Shown piece after piece: positions 52,866 through 61,414 of a DNA stretch of 64,000 nucleotides. The notes beneath the pieces were generated by a model. It was given only the letters and a program-made list of their open reading frames with translations. It had not been told where the DNA came from and did not search any database. The stretch spans positions 1,054,001 to 1,118,000 of the forward strand of contig NZ_VFPA01000002.1 of the NCBI RefSeq assembly GCF_006716445.1, read 5' to 3'. A program made the translations under genes and the position numbers. Position 1 is the first letter of the stretch. The number at the start of each line of letters is the position of its first letter. Origin of the DNA: Pseudonocardia kunmingensis. GTDB taxonomy: Bacteria > Actinomycetota > Actinomycetes > Mycobacteriales > Pseudonocardiaceae.

Positions 52866-53884
52866 GTCTGGGGAACCCCCGCAGGTCGTTCGGATGCCGC
52901 GAACACCTCCGGCGATCGCCGTGCCCAGGCCAGGTACTCGGAGACCTGGTCCTCCAGCGGCCGGGGCGCCCAGCCGAGTTCGCTGCGGGCACGGTGGACG
53001 GCGTAGCTGCCGTCCTTCCCGTTGCGGAGCGCGGGATCGAGATCGAGCTGTGCACCGCTGTCGGCCCAGACCACTTCCGTTCCGAAGGCCCGGAGGAGCT
53101 CGGGAACGGGGATCCGCCGTCCGGCAGCCAGGCTGATCGGCCCCGAAGGGGGCGCGCCGGTGCGGCACAGCGCGACGAGTCCGGCGGCGACATCGCATGC
53201 GCTGATCCAGTCGCCGCTCGCGTCGCACGAACGCGTCGTGATCCGGACCGCCCGGCCGGCCACGGTGGCACCCGCCAGGTGGAACGGCACCGACATCGCG
53301 GTGCGCGCCCCGGTGGGGCGCTCCATGGGTCCGAACACCTTGCTGAAGCGAAGGATCGGCACCGGCAGCCCGTAGAGATCGGTGAAGCGGGCGGCGATCA
53401 GCTCGCCGACGAGCTTGGTGATGCCGTAGGTCTCGTCGGGCCGGGTCGATGTGCTCTCCGGCTGGGGGTCGCGTCCGTCCGGGGTTCCTGCGCCGTAGAC
53501 CGCTCCGCTGCTGATCAGAATGCAGCGGCCGACCGAGTCCACCTGCCGGGCAGCGTCGAGGACGTGCGCCGTTCCCATCACGTTGACGTCCACGAACCGC
53601 GTCGGGTCGGCGCGCTCCAGATCGGGCGCGTGCGTCACGGTCGCGCCGTGGACCACCACGTCCGGCGCGCTCGAGGACGTGAGTGCCCGCACGGCGGCGG
53701 CCTCGCGCACGTCGACGCGGTGCGTGCGCACCCGGTCGCGGACGTCGTCGAGGTGGCGCCACCACAGGGCGTCGGGGGTGCTGAGGTCCGCGGCGTCGAC
53801 CTGCGCCCGTGCGTCGGTCTCGAGCAGGGCCCGGATGAAGACGCTCATGACGAAGCCGGACGCTCCGGTGACCAGGACGCGCAT
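52862..53884 (-). CDS. NAD-dependent epimerase/dehydratase-family protein (extended SDR)
   Basis: A 340-aa extended SDR. VLVTGASGFVMSVFIRALL shows the NAD-binding glycine motif (with Met replacing the usual Gly near residue 13). ILISSGAVYG, the catalytic Y-x-x-x-K in ETYGITKLVGE and a variable C-terminal domain follow. Nucleotide-sugar epimerases and lactone-forming dehydrogenases share this layout. It starts one base after the ECF ATPase stop, so it belongs to the leftward ECF/amidohydrolase operon, although its function there is not evident. Confidence 0.85.
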   Translation of the reverse strand: MRVLVTGASGFVMSVFIRALLETDARAQVDAADLSTPDALWWRHLDDVRDRVRTHRVDVREAAAVRALTSSSAPDVVVHGATVTHAPDLERADPTRFVDVNVMGTAHVLDAARQVDSVGRCILISSGAVYGAGTPDGRDPQPESTSTRPDETYGITKLVGELIAARFTDLYGLPVPILRFSKVFGPMERPTGARTAMSVPFHLAGATVAGRAVRITTRSCDASGDWISACDVAAGLVALCRTGAPPSGPISLAAGRRIPVPELLRAFGTEVVWADSGAQLDLDPALRNGKDGSYAVHRARSELGWAPRPLEDQVSEYLAWARRSPEVFAASERPAGVPQT

Positions 53885-53885
53885 G

Positions 53886-55607
53886 TCAGCACCTCTCGTT
53901 CGCGGCGAGCCCGGACAGCGCGGCCACCGCCTCGTCGTGGTCGAGCAGGACGGGGGCGCCGATGCGCGAGCCGAACGCGGTGAGCTGCGGCGGCCGGATG
54001 TTGGTGGTGTCGAGGACGTCGACCATCGCGAACACCTCGCGCGGTGGCCCGTCGGCGAGCACGGACCCGTGCCGCATCGCGATGATGCGGTCCGCGTAGC
54101 CCGCGACGAGCGCCATGTCGTGGGAGATGATCACGACGGTGTGTCCCGCCCGGCAGTAGGCGGCGAGTACGTCGAGGATGAGACGGGCCTCGGCCGGGTC
54201 CTGGCCGGTCGTGGGCTCGTCGATGACGGCGACCTCCGGCTCCATGACGAGGGTGGCGGCGATCGCCAGACGCTGGCGCTCGCCGCGGCTCATGTGCGCG
54301 GGGTTGGTCCGTTCCCGGCCGGCCAGGCCGACGGCGCGCAGCGTCTCGCCCACCCGTGGACCGATCTCCGCCTCCGGCACGCCGAGGTTGCGGAGCCCGA
54401 ACTCGAGCTCCTCGGCGCAGCTGTCGTGGAAGATCTGCCGGTCGGGGTTCTGGAAGACGTAACCGACGTGCCGCGCGATCTGGTGCAGCCGCCGCTCCCC
54501 GGTGCGGAACGGGGGCGCCCCGGCAGGTGCGACGGTCACCGTCCCGTCCCGGTTCGTCGGGTGCAGCATGCCGTTCAGGTGCTTGGCCAAGGTCGTCTTG
54601 CCCGAGCCGTTCTTCCCGATGATCGCCACGAACTCGCCGCGCCCGATGGCCAGCTCGACCCCGGTCAGGGCGGCGACACCACCGGGGTAGACGTGCCGGA
54701 CGTCGCGCAGCGTCAGGACGTCGGGGCGGGGCACGGCCGAGGGGGCGGCCGGGGCGTGCGGGACGACCCGCCCCACGCCGCCGGTCCACTGCGCAACGGC
54801 TTCGTCGACCGTGAGGGGAAGCTCCGTGCTCGGCCACGCCTGCAGCTCGCGCAGGCGGCGGGCGAGCGCGAGCACCGGGGGCCGGTGGACGGCACGGGGC
54901 GAGGTCAGCAGCTCCCGGGGGGTCCCGACGGCGGTGACGGCGCCGTGGTCGAGCTGGACGAGCCGGTCGGCGTACTCGGCGAGCTCCTCGACCTTGTGCT
55001 CCACGATCACCACCGTCACGCCCTGCGCGGCGACGGTCCGGATCGCGCGCATGACGTCGTCGGTGCCGGCGGGATCGAGCTCGCTGGTCGGTTCGTCGAG
55101 GAGCATCACGCGGGGGTCGAGGCAGAACGTTGCCGCCACGACGGTGCGCTGCTTCTCCCCACCGGAGAGCGCGTGCGTGAACCGGTCGAGCAGGTCGGTC
55201 AGGCCGAACAGCTCGGCCGCGCGGTCCACCCGGTCCAGGATCACGGGGACCGGCACCCCGCGGTTCTCCATCCCCCAGGCCAGTTCCTCCCGCACGGTCG
55301 TGTTGACCAGCTGCACCTCGGGGTCCTGCAGGACCAGGCCGACGTCCGCGGCGACGGATGCCAGCGAGTCCGACTCGGCGAGCTCCCGGCCGAGCACCGA
55401 GAGGGAACCCTTGTAGCGGGCGTCGTGCTCGAAGTGCGGGATCACGCCGGCCAGGCACTTGAGCAGCGTGCTCTTGCCCGCGCCGGTCGGTCCGAGGACG
55501 CCGAGGATCTCACCCTCGGCGGCCTCGAAGTCGACCTCGTCGAGCGCCCGGCGCTCGGCACCGCGGTAGCGGACCGAGAGGTTGCGGACGGCGATGGTGG
55601 TGGACAC
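53886..55607 (-). CDS. ecfA: ECF transporter energy-coupling ATPase, two ABC domains fused
   Basis: A 573-aa double ATPase driving a vitamin-type ECF importer. Domain 1 has Walker A GPTGAGKST, signature ALSGGEKQR and Walker B VMLLDEPTSELD. Domain 2 has Walker A GKNGSGKTT, signature HMSRGERQR and Walker B VAVIDEPTTGQD. Both Q-loops carry the ECF-type LQDPEVQL and FQNPDRQIF. Fusion of EcfA and EcfA' occurs in YkoD-like systems. It lies 3 bp after the EcfT gene. Confidence 0.93.
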   Translation of the reverse strand: MSTTIAVRNLSVRYRGAERRALDEVDFEAAEGEILGVLGPTGAGKSTLLKCLAGVIPHFEHDARYKGSLSVLGRELAESDSLASVAADVGLVLQDPEVQLVNTTVREELAWGMENRGVPVPVILDRVDRAAELFGLTDLLDRFTHALSGGEKQRTVVAATFCLDPRVMLLDEPTSELDPAGTDDVMRAIRTVAAQGVTVVIVEHKVEELAEYADRLVQLDHGAVTAVGTPRELLTSPRAVHRPPVLALARRLRELQAWPSTELPLTVDEAVAQWTGGVGRVVPHAPAAPSAVPRPDVLTLRDVRHVYPGGVAALTGVELAIGRGEFVAIIGKNGSGKTTLAKHLNGMLHPTNRDGTVTVAPAGAPPFRTGERRLHQIARHVGYVFQNPDRQIFHDSCAEELEFGLRNLGVPEAEIGPRVGETLRAVGLAGRERTNPAHMSRGERQRLAIAATLVMEPEVAVIDEPTTGQDPAEARLILDVLAAYCRAGHTVVIISHDMALVAGYADRIIAMRHGSVLADGPPREVFAMVDVLDTTNIRPPQLTAFGSRIGAPVLLDHDEAVAALSGLAANERC

Positions 55608-55610
55608 GGG

Positions 55611-56408
55611 TCAGGCCTCCCACGGCAGGACGGAGAAGCCGCTCAGCCGCACCGCAGCCATTGCCAGGCCGAGCGCGAGCGTTGCGGCGACGAGCACGAC
55701 GTCGGACCGGCCCATCCGGAGCTCGTGGACGAACGTCCGTCGGGTCTGCAGGCCGTACCCGCGCAGCTCCATCGACAGGGCGATGTCGCCGCTGCGGCGC
55801 AGCGCGCCCAGGAACATCGGGAAGACCATCCGGACCAGCGCCTTCCCGCGCGCCACGGGGTTCCTCGACGACGCGTCGGCGGCGCCGCGCACCGACATCG
55901 CGGTGAGCAACGTGCGCGCCTCGTCCTGGATCAGCGGGAGGAACCGGAACGCGAAGCTGGTCAGGTAGGCGAACTTGTAGGGGACCCCGGCCTTGTGCAC
56001 GGCGAGCGCGATCCCGCTCGGGCTCGTCGTCGCGGCGAACCCGTAGAAGGCGATGCCCATCGTCAGCAACCGGAGCGCGAGCCCGGCACCGAGCAGGAGG
56101 CCGCGCTGCGACAGCTCGACCCCGGCCACCGTGGCGGCGACCGGACCCTCCTGCACGACGGCCTGCAGGAGGGTCAGGAGCACCATCAGCGGGACCGTGA
56201 CGACGAGCGCCTTCCAGTACGACCGCACCGTGAGCCCGGCCAGGACGTGCAGCGCGGCCACGACGACCACGAGCATCACGCCCAGCACGTCGAGCCGGGT
56301 CGTGCTCAGGACGCTGACGAGCACCACGAGGATGGCGATCATCTTCGCCCGCGGGTCGGCGCGGTGGAGCACCGAGGCGCCGGGGCGGTAGAGCATGCCG
56401 CCGCTCAT
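55611..56408 (-). CDS. ecfT: ECF transporter transmembrane component EcfT
   Basis: A 265-aa membrane scaffold with about five to six helices. The coupling-helix motifs typical of EcfT are seen: LTAMSVRGAAD around residue 170 and the second Ala/Ser-Arg-Gly motif SMELRGYG near residue 215. It links the substrate-binding S component to the fused ATPase. Gene order S-T-A with gaps of 6 and 3 bp makes a dedicated three-gene importer. Confidence 0.92.
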   Translation of the reverse strand: MSGGMLYRPGASVLHRADPRAKMIAILVVLVSVLSTTRLDVLGVMLVVVVAALHVLAGLTVRSYWKALVVTVPLMVLLTLLQAVVQEGPVAATVAGVELSQRGLLLGAGLALRLLTMGIAFYGFAATTSPSGIALAVHKAGVPYKFAYLTSFAFRFLPLIQDEARTLLTAMSVRGAADASSRNPVARGKALVRMVFPMFLGALRRSGDIALSMELRGYGLQTRRTFVHELRMGRSDVVLVAATLALGLAMAAVRLSGFSVLPWEA

Positions 56409-56414
56409 GCCGGT

Positions 56415-57035
56415 TCAGATCTCCTCGGCGCTGAGCGGGCGAGACGCGCTGCCGGCGCCTCGGATCAGGCCGGTCCGCAGGAGTCGTCGCATGACCACGT
56501 AGGTGATGAAGCTGCCCGCGAAGAAGCACGGCTGGATGACCAGGATCTGGCCGACGATGAAGTCCCACGGCATGTGCAGGATCAGCCGGTTGCCGATGCC
56601 GAACACCACGGCGTCGGCGAGGCCGCCGATCTGGCCGATGACCAGCACCTCCCAGAGCTTCAGCCCGCGGGTGGACCGCTTCATGAGCCAGACGAGCAGG
56701 GCGACCGGCAGCGTGTGCCCGGCGTTGGTGAGGAACAGGAACGGCGCCATCGGCTGCGAGGCGGTGAGGTTCGAGATGATCGGGTTGATCCAGGCGGTGA
56801 TCAGCGCGCCCGTGAGGCCGTAGAAGGCCGAAGCGGGCACCCAGATCGCGCAGACCACGACGGCCGAGACGAGCGGGATGGTGCCGCCGGTCAGGGCGAG
56901 GTCGATCCGCTCGGTGATCTGCAGGATCACGGCCATGATCAGCCCGAGGAAGACGCAGGTGATCAGCGTCCGGTTGTCCCGCGGGAGGAGGCGGAACTCC
57001 CAGTTGGGAAGGGTCGTCCAGGTGCTGCGTTCCAT
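56415..57035 (-). CDS. ECF transporter substrate-binding (S) component, specificity unknown
   Basis: A 206-aa protein with about six hydrophobic helices and a short soluble N-terminus ending in FRLLPRDNRTLI. Features include AFYGLTGALITAWINPI and GQIGGLADAVVFGIGN. It has the size and topology of YkoE/ThiT-type S components, but I cannot assign a vitamin. Its neighbours are a PuuE-like deacetylase and an amidohydrolase, so the ligand may be a nitrogen heterocycle or hydantoin/pyrimidine-like compound. It lies 21 bp after the deacetylase gene. Confidence 0.82.
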   Translation of the reverse strand: MERSTWTTLPNWEFRLLPRDNRTLITCVFLGLIMAVILQITERIDLALTGGTIPLVSAVVVCAIWVPASAFYGLTGALITAWINPIISNLTASQPMAPFLFLTNAGHTLPVALLVWLMKRSTRGLKLWEVLVIGQIGGLADAVVFGIGNRLILHMPWDFIVGQILVIQPCFFAGSFITYVVMRRLLRTGLIRGAGSASRPLSAEEI

Positions 57036-57056
57036 GACGGGTCCTCTGCTGGTGGG

Positions 57057-57959
57057 CTACTGCACGGGGCCGTGGTGGGTGTGCCAGTGCTCGGCGATGT
57101 CGATCCGGCGGGTCAGCCAGACGCCGTCGCGGGCGGTGACGTGGTCGAGGAAGCGGGCCAGGTCCGCGGCGCGACCGGGGCGACCCGCGATCCGGCAGTG
57201 CAGCCCGACGCTCATCATCTTGGGAGCGTCGGCGCCCTCGGCGTGGAGCAGGTCGAAGGCCGCGATCAGGTAGTCGGAGAAGCGCTGGCCGCCGTAGCCG
57301 TAGCTGTTGAGGTAGCGGCCGTCGTTGTTGTCGAGCGTGTACGGGATCACAAGGTGCCGCGTGCCGGCGACGTCGGCCCAGTAGGGCAGGTCGTCGGCGA
57401 AGGAGTCGGAGTCGTACCGGAAGCCACCGGCCTCGACCAGCAGCGCGCGGGTCCGCGGTGACATCCGGCCCGTGTACCAGCCGGTGGGGCGGGCGCCGGT
57501 GGCCTTCGTGTGCACCTCGATCGCCCGCTGGATGTGCTCGCGCTCGACCACGGGCGGGACCTGCGCGTAGTCGATCCAGCGCAGCCCGTGGCTCGCGATC
57601 TCCCAGTCCGCCTCCTGCATGGCGGCGACCGCCTCGGGGTTGCGCGCGAGCGCCTCGGCGATGCCGTAGACGGTCACCGGGACCCGCCGCTGCGTGAGCA
57701 GCCGGTGCAGCCGCCAGAACCCGGCGCGGCTGCCGTACTCGTACTGCGACTCCACGTTGATGTTGCGCAGGTTGGGCACGGCGGTCGCCGGTTCCTCGGT
57801 CAGGAACGCCTCGGCGTGCGCGTCACCGTGCAGGACCGAGTGCTCGCCGCCCTCCTCGTAGTTGACGACGATCTGCACGGCGACGCGCGCGCCGCCGGGC
57901 CAGCGGGGGTCGACCGGCCGCCGGCCGTATCCGACCAGGTCGCGGGGGTAGGGGGTCAT
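57057..57959 (-). CDS. PuuE-like polysaccharide-deacetylase-fold amidohydrolase
   Basis: A 300-aa NodB-fold enzyme close to the PuuE group (metal-independent allantoinase and related ring-opening amidases). The N-terminal VQIVVNYEEGGEHSVLHGD and EYGSRAGFWRLHRLL are characteristic of that group, with IASHGLRWIDY and TGWYTGRMSPRTRALL further on. It would open or deamidate a cyclic amide rather than a sugar polymer. Start ATG 57959 is 13 bp after the amidohydrolase stop. In the operon it probably works on the imported or hydantoin-like compound. Confidence 0.85.
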   Translation of the reverse strand: MTPYPRDLVGYGRRPVDPRWPGGARVAVQIVVNYEEGGEHSVLHGDAHAEAFLTEEPATAVPNLRNINVESQYEYGSRAGFWRLHRLLTQRRVPVTVYGIAEALARNPEAVAAMQEADWEIASHGLRWIDYAQVPPVVEREHIQRAIEVHTKATGARPTGWYTGRMSPRTRALLVEAGGFRYDSDSFADDLPYWADVAGTRHLVIPYTLDNNDGRYLNSYGYGGQRFSDYLIAAFDLLHAEGADAPKMMSVGLHCRIAGRPGRAADLARFLDHVTARDGVWLTRRIDIAEHWHTHHGPVQ

Positions 57960-57972
57960 CGGCGCTCCTCGC

Positions 57973-59343
57973 TCAGCAGTCGATCGTGAAGGCGGTGGCC
58001 GCCGCCTCGTGCCTGATCGGCGCCGAGTCGACGCCGGAGCTGGCCACGACGGGGGCGACGATGCGGCCGGACTGGTAGACCGCCTGGACGTCCCAGGCCG
58101 CGGTGATGTCGGTGGTGGCGTCGCCCGCGACGACGAGCAGGTCCGCGACCTTGCCGGGCTGCAGGGAGCCGACCTGCTCGTCGATCCCGCAGGCCTGCGC
58201 CGCGACCGAGGTGACCGCGTCGAGGGCCTGGGTCGGCGACATCCCGCCGCGCACGGCGAGCACCAGCCCGTTCTGCAGACCGCCGAAGGACACGTCGTAC
58301 GGCCCGGCGTCCGAGCTGATCGCGAGCCGGTCGATCATGTCGTCGGCGAGCAGCTTCGAGAAGATGCCCAGCTTCATGTCGAAGTAGGCCTCGAGCGCGG
58401 AGATGCGGGAGGCGTCCTCGGCGGTGTGCTCGTCGCGCTCCCGCTTCGCGGTCAGCTCACCGAGGGTCTCCCACCCGCCGGTCTGGATCGTGAAGCTGAC
58501 GAAGGTGCCGGCCTCGTGCAGGCGCTCGGTGATGGCGGGGTCGTAGACCATCGTCCCCGCGGACGCCACACCGGGTCCGAACTCCGTGATCGGCGCCGGG
58601 ACGAGGAACTCGGCATGCTCGACGCAGTCCGAGCCGGCGTCCACGGCGTTGACGATCGACCGGGCGGCCCGCGCGTGCGCGGTGGTCCGGCGGCCCAGGC
58701 CGTGCGCGGTCTCCACGGCGACGCGCATCTCGTCCGTCGTGTAGGACGGGTAGTGGGGCATGTTCCCGGCGGTCGCCCCGCCGGAGGCCATGATCTTGAT
58801 GTGGTCGGCGCCCTCGGCCACCAGCCTGCGCACCGCAGCGCGGATCTCCGCGTCGCTGTCGGCGACCCCGTTGCACCAGTAGAAGTGCCCGTAGTCGTGG
58901 GTCAGCGGGCGCCCGGCGAGCAGCATGCGCGGGCCGTTGACGTAGCCGCGCCGGATCGCCTCCCGCACCACGAACACGACCCGGTTGCGCCCGCCGTTGT
59001 CCCGGATCGTCGTGACGCCGCTGGCCAGGTGGCGACGCATGTTCGACACCGCGATCAGCGACATCATCTCGTCCGGGTCGAGGACCTGCTCCTCGTAGGT
59101 CTTGCCGTCGCCGGTGAGCGTGAGGTGGCAGTGCGCGTCGATCATGCCGGGCAACACGGTGGCGGCGCCGTAGTCGACGACGGGCACGTCCGGCCGGTCC
59201 TGCCACGGTTGCACCTCGTCCGCGGCGCCCACCGCGGCGATCGCGCCGTCGCGGACCTCCACGTATCCGCGCTGGATCGGCCGTGCCCGGTCGGCCGGGT
59301 AGACCGTGTCGGCTCGGACGAAGAAGTGTGACGGTGCGGGCAT
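57973..59343 (-). CDS. Metal-dependent amidohydrolase (imidazolonepropionase/prolidase-like)
   Basis: A 456-aa amidohydrolase-superfamily protein. The first metal motif is the HxH of MIDAHCHLTLTGDG. Further ligands are seen in TAHARAARSI and VEHAEFLVP (His) and in AISSDAGPYDV (Asp). It has the beta-sandwich ends typical of the family. I start at ATG 59343 behind GGAGG. An upstream frame extension to 59388 has no support. First gene of the leftward operon, it lies divergent from ridA with a shared palindromic operator between. It probably hydrolyses a cyclic or acyl amide. Confidence 0.88.
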   Translation of the reverse strand: MPAPSHFFVRADTVYPADRARPIQRGYVEVRDGAIAAVGAADEVQPWQDRPDVPVVDYGAATVLPGMIDAHCHLTLTGDGKTYEEQVLDPDEMMSLIAVSNMRRHLASGVTTIRDNGGRNRVVFVVREAIRRGYVNGPRMLLAGRPLTHDYGHFYWCNGVADSDAEIRAAVRRLVAEGADHIKIMASGGATAGNMPHYPSYTTDEMRVAVETAHGLGRRTTAHARAARSIVNAVDAGSDCVEHAEFLVPAPITEFGPGVASAGTMVYDPAITERLHEAGTFVSFTIQTGGWETLGELTAKRERDEHTAEDASRISALEAYFDMKLGIFSKLLADDMIDRLAISSDAGPYDVSFGGLQNGLVLAVRGGMSPTQALDAVTSVAAQACGIDEQVGSLQPGKVADLLVVAGDATTDITAAWDVQAVYQSGRIVAPVVASSGVDSAPIRHEAAATAFTIDC

Positions 59344-59457
59344 GGCGCCTCCGCGGATCTCGATGTCGGTCGGATCAGCCCGGCTCACGCCCGTGCGGCG
59401 CGGCGGTGCAGTCAGGGAGACGAGTGTTCCCCGGGGCTGGTGCGAGGCACCGTAACA

Positions 59458-59479
59458 CCTTCCTCATATCTGAGGAAGG
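59458..59479. promoter_or_regulatory. Shared operator 1: CCTTCCTCA-N4-TGAGGAAGG
   Basis: Perfect 9-bp arms with a 4-bp TATC centre lie in the 220-bp gap between the divergent amidohydrolase operon and ridA. The inner 18 bp TTCCTCA-N4-TGAGGAA recur exactly at 62287-62304 beside the regulator gene. Both are therefore best read as binding sites for that regulator. Confidence 0.8.
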
Positions 59480-59563
59480 GCTGTCATACTCGATTGCGCC
59501 GACGCGATCGCGACGTAGCGAGCGTCGACGCCCGAACCGTTCGACGGAAGGAAGTCCGAGCCG

Positions 59564-59959
59564 ATGTCCGAGCTCCAGCAGGTGTCCACGCAGCACGCCC
59601 CCGCACCCGGGGGCACCTACTCGCAGGCGATCGTCCACGGCCGGTCCGTCTGGACCGCCGGGCAGGTCGGCACGGATCCGGCCACCGGCGAGCTGCCCGG
59701 CAGCCTGGAGGGGCAGGTGGAGCAGGCGATCACCAACTTGGAGGCGGTGCTGGCCGCCGCCGGGTGCGGCCTCGCCGACGTGGTGCGCACGACCTGCTTC
59801 CTCACCCGGATCGAGGACTTCGCGGCCTTCGACGCCGTGTACCGGCGCCGGTTCGCCGCGCCGTTCCCCGCCCGCAGCACGGTCGGCGTCGCCCTGGCGG
59901 GGCAGTTGCTGTTCGAGATCGAGGCCAGCGCGGTCCGGCCGGAGGCGGTCGCCGGGTGA
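59564..59959 (+). CDS. RidA/YjgF/Rut-C-family enamine/imine deaminase-like protein
   Basis: A 131-aa trimeric small-molecule hydrolase. The conserved substrate-binding Arg104 lies in FPARSTVGVALAG and the acidic residue in LLFEIEASA, the standard RidA active-site pair. Family members hydrolyse reactive enamines/imines, and the RutC subgroup hydrolyses aminoacrylate in pyrimidine breakdown. ATG 59564 follows GGAAGG. It is a single rightward gene controlled from the operator at 59458-59479, fitting clearance of an unstable intermediate of the amide pathway. Confidence 0.92.
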   Translation: MSELQQVSTQHAPAPGGTYSQAIVHGRSVWTAGQVGTDPATGELPGSLEGQVEQAITNLEAVLAAAGCGLADVVRTTCFLTRIEDFAAFDAVYRRRFAAPFPARSTVGVALAGQLLFEIEASAVRPEAVAG

Positions 59960-59965
59960 GGTCGG

Positions 59966-59999
59966 GGGGTGGCCCGGCGCAGCCGCACCGGGCCACCCC
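59966..59999. terminator. Bidirectional terminator hairpin between ridA and hydantoinase genes
   Basis: GGGGTGGCCCGG-N10-CCGGGCCACCCC, a perfect 12-bp stem, lies seven bases past the ridA stop and just before the stop of the converging hydantoinase gene. It serves both directions and lacks a T-run. Confidence 0.8.
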
Positions 60000-60007
60000 G
60001 GTGGCGC

Positions 60008-61414
60008 TCAGCGGCGGACGAAACCGCCGGTCGTGGGGCTTCCGCAGAACGCCCCGTCCCGCACGACCGCGTTCCCACGGACGAAGACGTGGGTCGGCAG
60101 GCCGGCGCCCTCGTAGGAGTCGTAGAGGTCGAAGGTGCGGGGGGAGGCCGGGAGTAGGTCGCTGCCGCGCCAGCGCCGACGCGGGTCGAGCACCACGACG
60201 TCCGCGTCGCTCCCGACGGCGATCGTGCCCTTGCGCGGGCTCAGCCCGAGCGCCCGCGCCGCCCGCTCGGACGACACGGCGACGAAGTGCGCGGGGGTCA
60301 GGCCCCGGCGGTTGACGCACTGGTCCCACAGCACGGGGGTGCGGGCCTGGATGCCGGCGGCCCCCGGCGGGGTGAGCCGGTGGTCGCCGGGGTGGGCGGA
60401 CTTGCTCGCCGCGTCGTAGGCGCAGTGGTCCGAGCCCACGCTCGTGACGGCGCCCCGCTCGACCGCCTCCCACAGCAGCGCGTTGTCGTGCGCGCCGCGG
60501 ATCGGCGGGGTGATGACGAACTTCCACCCGTCGGGTCGTGCGAAGACCGACTCGTCGAATGTCAGGTAATGCGTGCAGGTCTCCGCGTGCACCGCAACGC
60601 CGTCGCGGCGGCCGTCCCTGATCGCCGCGAGCGCCTCGTCGCCGGAGACGTGGAAGACGTACACGGGACTGGCGAGCTTGCCCGCCATGTGCGTGACGGT
60701 GCGGATCGCGGCTGCTTCGGCGAGGGCGGGCCTGCTCTCGGGGAAGTCGGTCACCGCGGTGCGGCCCTGCTGCACCAGCGTCTCCAGGGAGTCGGTCAGC
60801 AGGTCGTGGTTCTCGGCGTGGAAACCGGGGAGGCCGTCGTGCGCGACGATCTGCTGCATCAGCCGCCAGATCTGGCCGTCGTTCACCCGGTCGCCGTAGG
60901 TCATGTACATCTTGAACGAGGTCAACCCGGCCCGGATGACCTCGGGGATGTCGGCCAGCACGCCCGCGTCGGCCCGGTTGAGGATCGGGTGCAGGGCCAC
61001 GTCGATCGGCGCTGCCGCCTCGATCTGGGCGATCCGCTCCTCGCTCGCGTCGCGCAGTCGCTGGTCAGGGCGCAGCGGCGGCACGAAGTCGACGAGGGTG
61101 GTCGTCCCGCCCAGCGCCGCCGCGGCGCCGGCTCCGTCGAAACCGTCGTCGGTGACCCGACCGTCGGCCAGCGGCCAGGAGACGTGCGAGTGCGTGTCGA
61201 TCCCCCCGGGGAGCACGTAGTGGCCGTCGGCGTCGACGGTCTCGTCCGCCGCGATCGGGGCACCCGGCTCGAGCAGTGCGGAGATGCGCCCCGCGCTGAC
61301 CGCGACGTCGAGCCGCTGTTCCCCGCCCGCGGCCGTGACGACGATCCCGCCGCGGATGAGCAGGTCATGGCCCAGGTCATGGCCCATGTAGTGGCGCTGC
61401 CCCATCCCCGTCAC
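60008..61414 (-). CDS. hydA: Hydantoinase/dihydropyrimidinase-type cyclic amidohydrolase
   Basis: A 468-aa binuclear-metal enzyme opening hydantoins, dihydropyrimidines or allantoin. H75-x-H77 lies in GGIDTHSHVSWP. K168, carboxylated to bridge the metals, lies in SFKMYMTYGD. H199 is in GFHAENHDL, a further His in YVFHVSGDEAL and the catalytic Asp in VGSDHCAYD. GTG 61414 overlaps the regulator stop (GTGA), so the gene is translated with its regulator. N-carbamoyl products could go to the carbamoylase-like protein at 62362-63024. Confidence 0.92.
   Translation of the reverse strand: MTGMGQRHYMGHDLGHDLLIRGGIVVTAAGGEQRLDVAVSAGRISALLEPGAPIAADETVDADGHYVLPGGIDTHSHVSWPLADGRVTDDGFDGAGAAAALGGTTTLVDFVPPLRPDQRLRDASEERIAQIEAAAPIDVALHPILNRADAGVLADIPEVIRAGLTSFKMYMTYGDRVNDGQIWRLMQQIVAHDGLPGFHAENHDLLTDSLETLVQQGRTAVTDFPESRPALAEAAAIRTVTHMAGKLASPVYVFHVSGDEALAAIRDGRRDGVAVHAETCTHYLTFDESVFARPDGWKFVITPPIRGAHDNALLWEAVERGAVTSVGSDHCAYDAASKSAHPGDHRLTPPGAAGIQARTPVLWDQCVNRRGLTPAHFVAVSSERAARALGLSPRKGTIAVGSDADVVVLDPRRRWRGSDLLPASPRTFDLYDSYEGAGLPTHVFVRGNAVVRDGAFCGSPTTGGFVRR

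Noticed and set aside
53520..57461. A 1313-codon forward open frame opposite the ECF operon
   Set aside because: It is antisense to well-conserved ABC ATPase, EcfT and EcfS genes and has low-complexity His/Arg/Asp composition.
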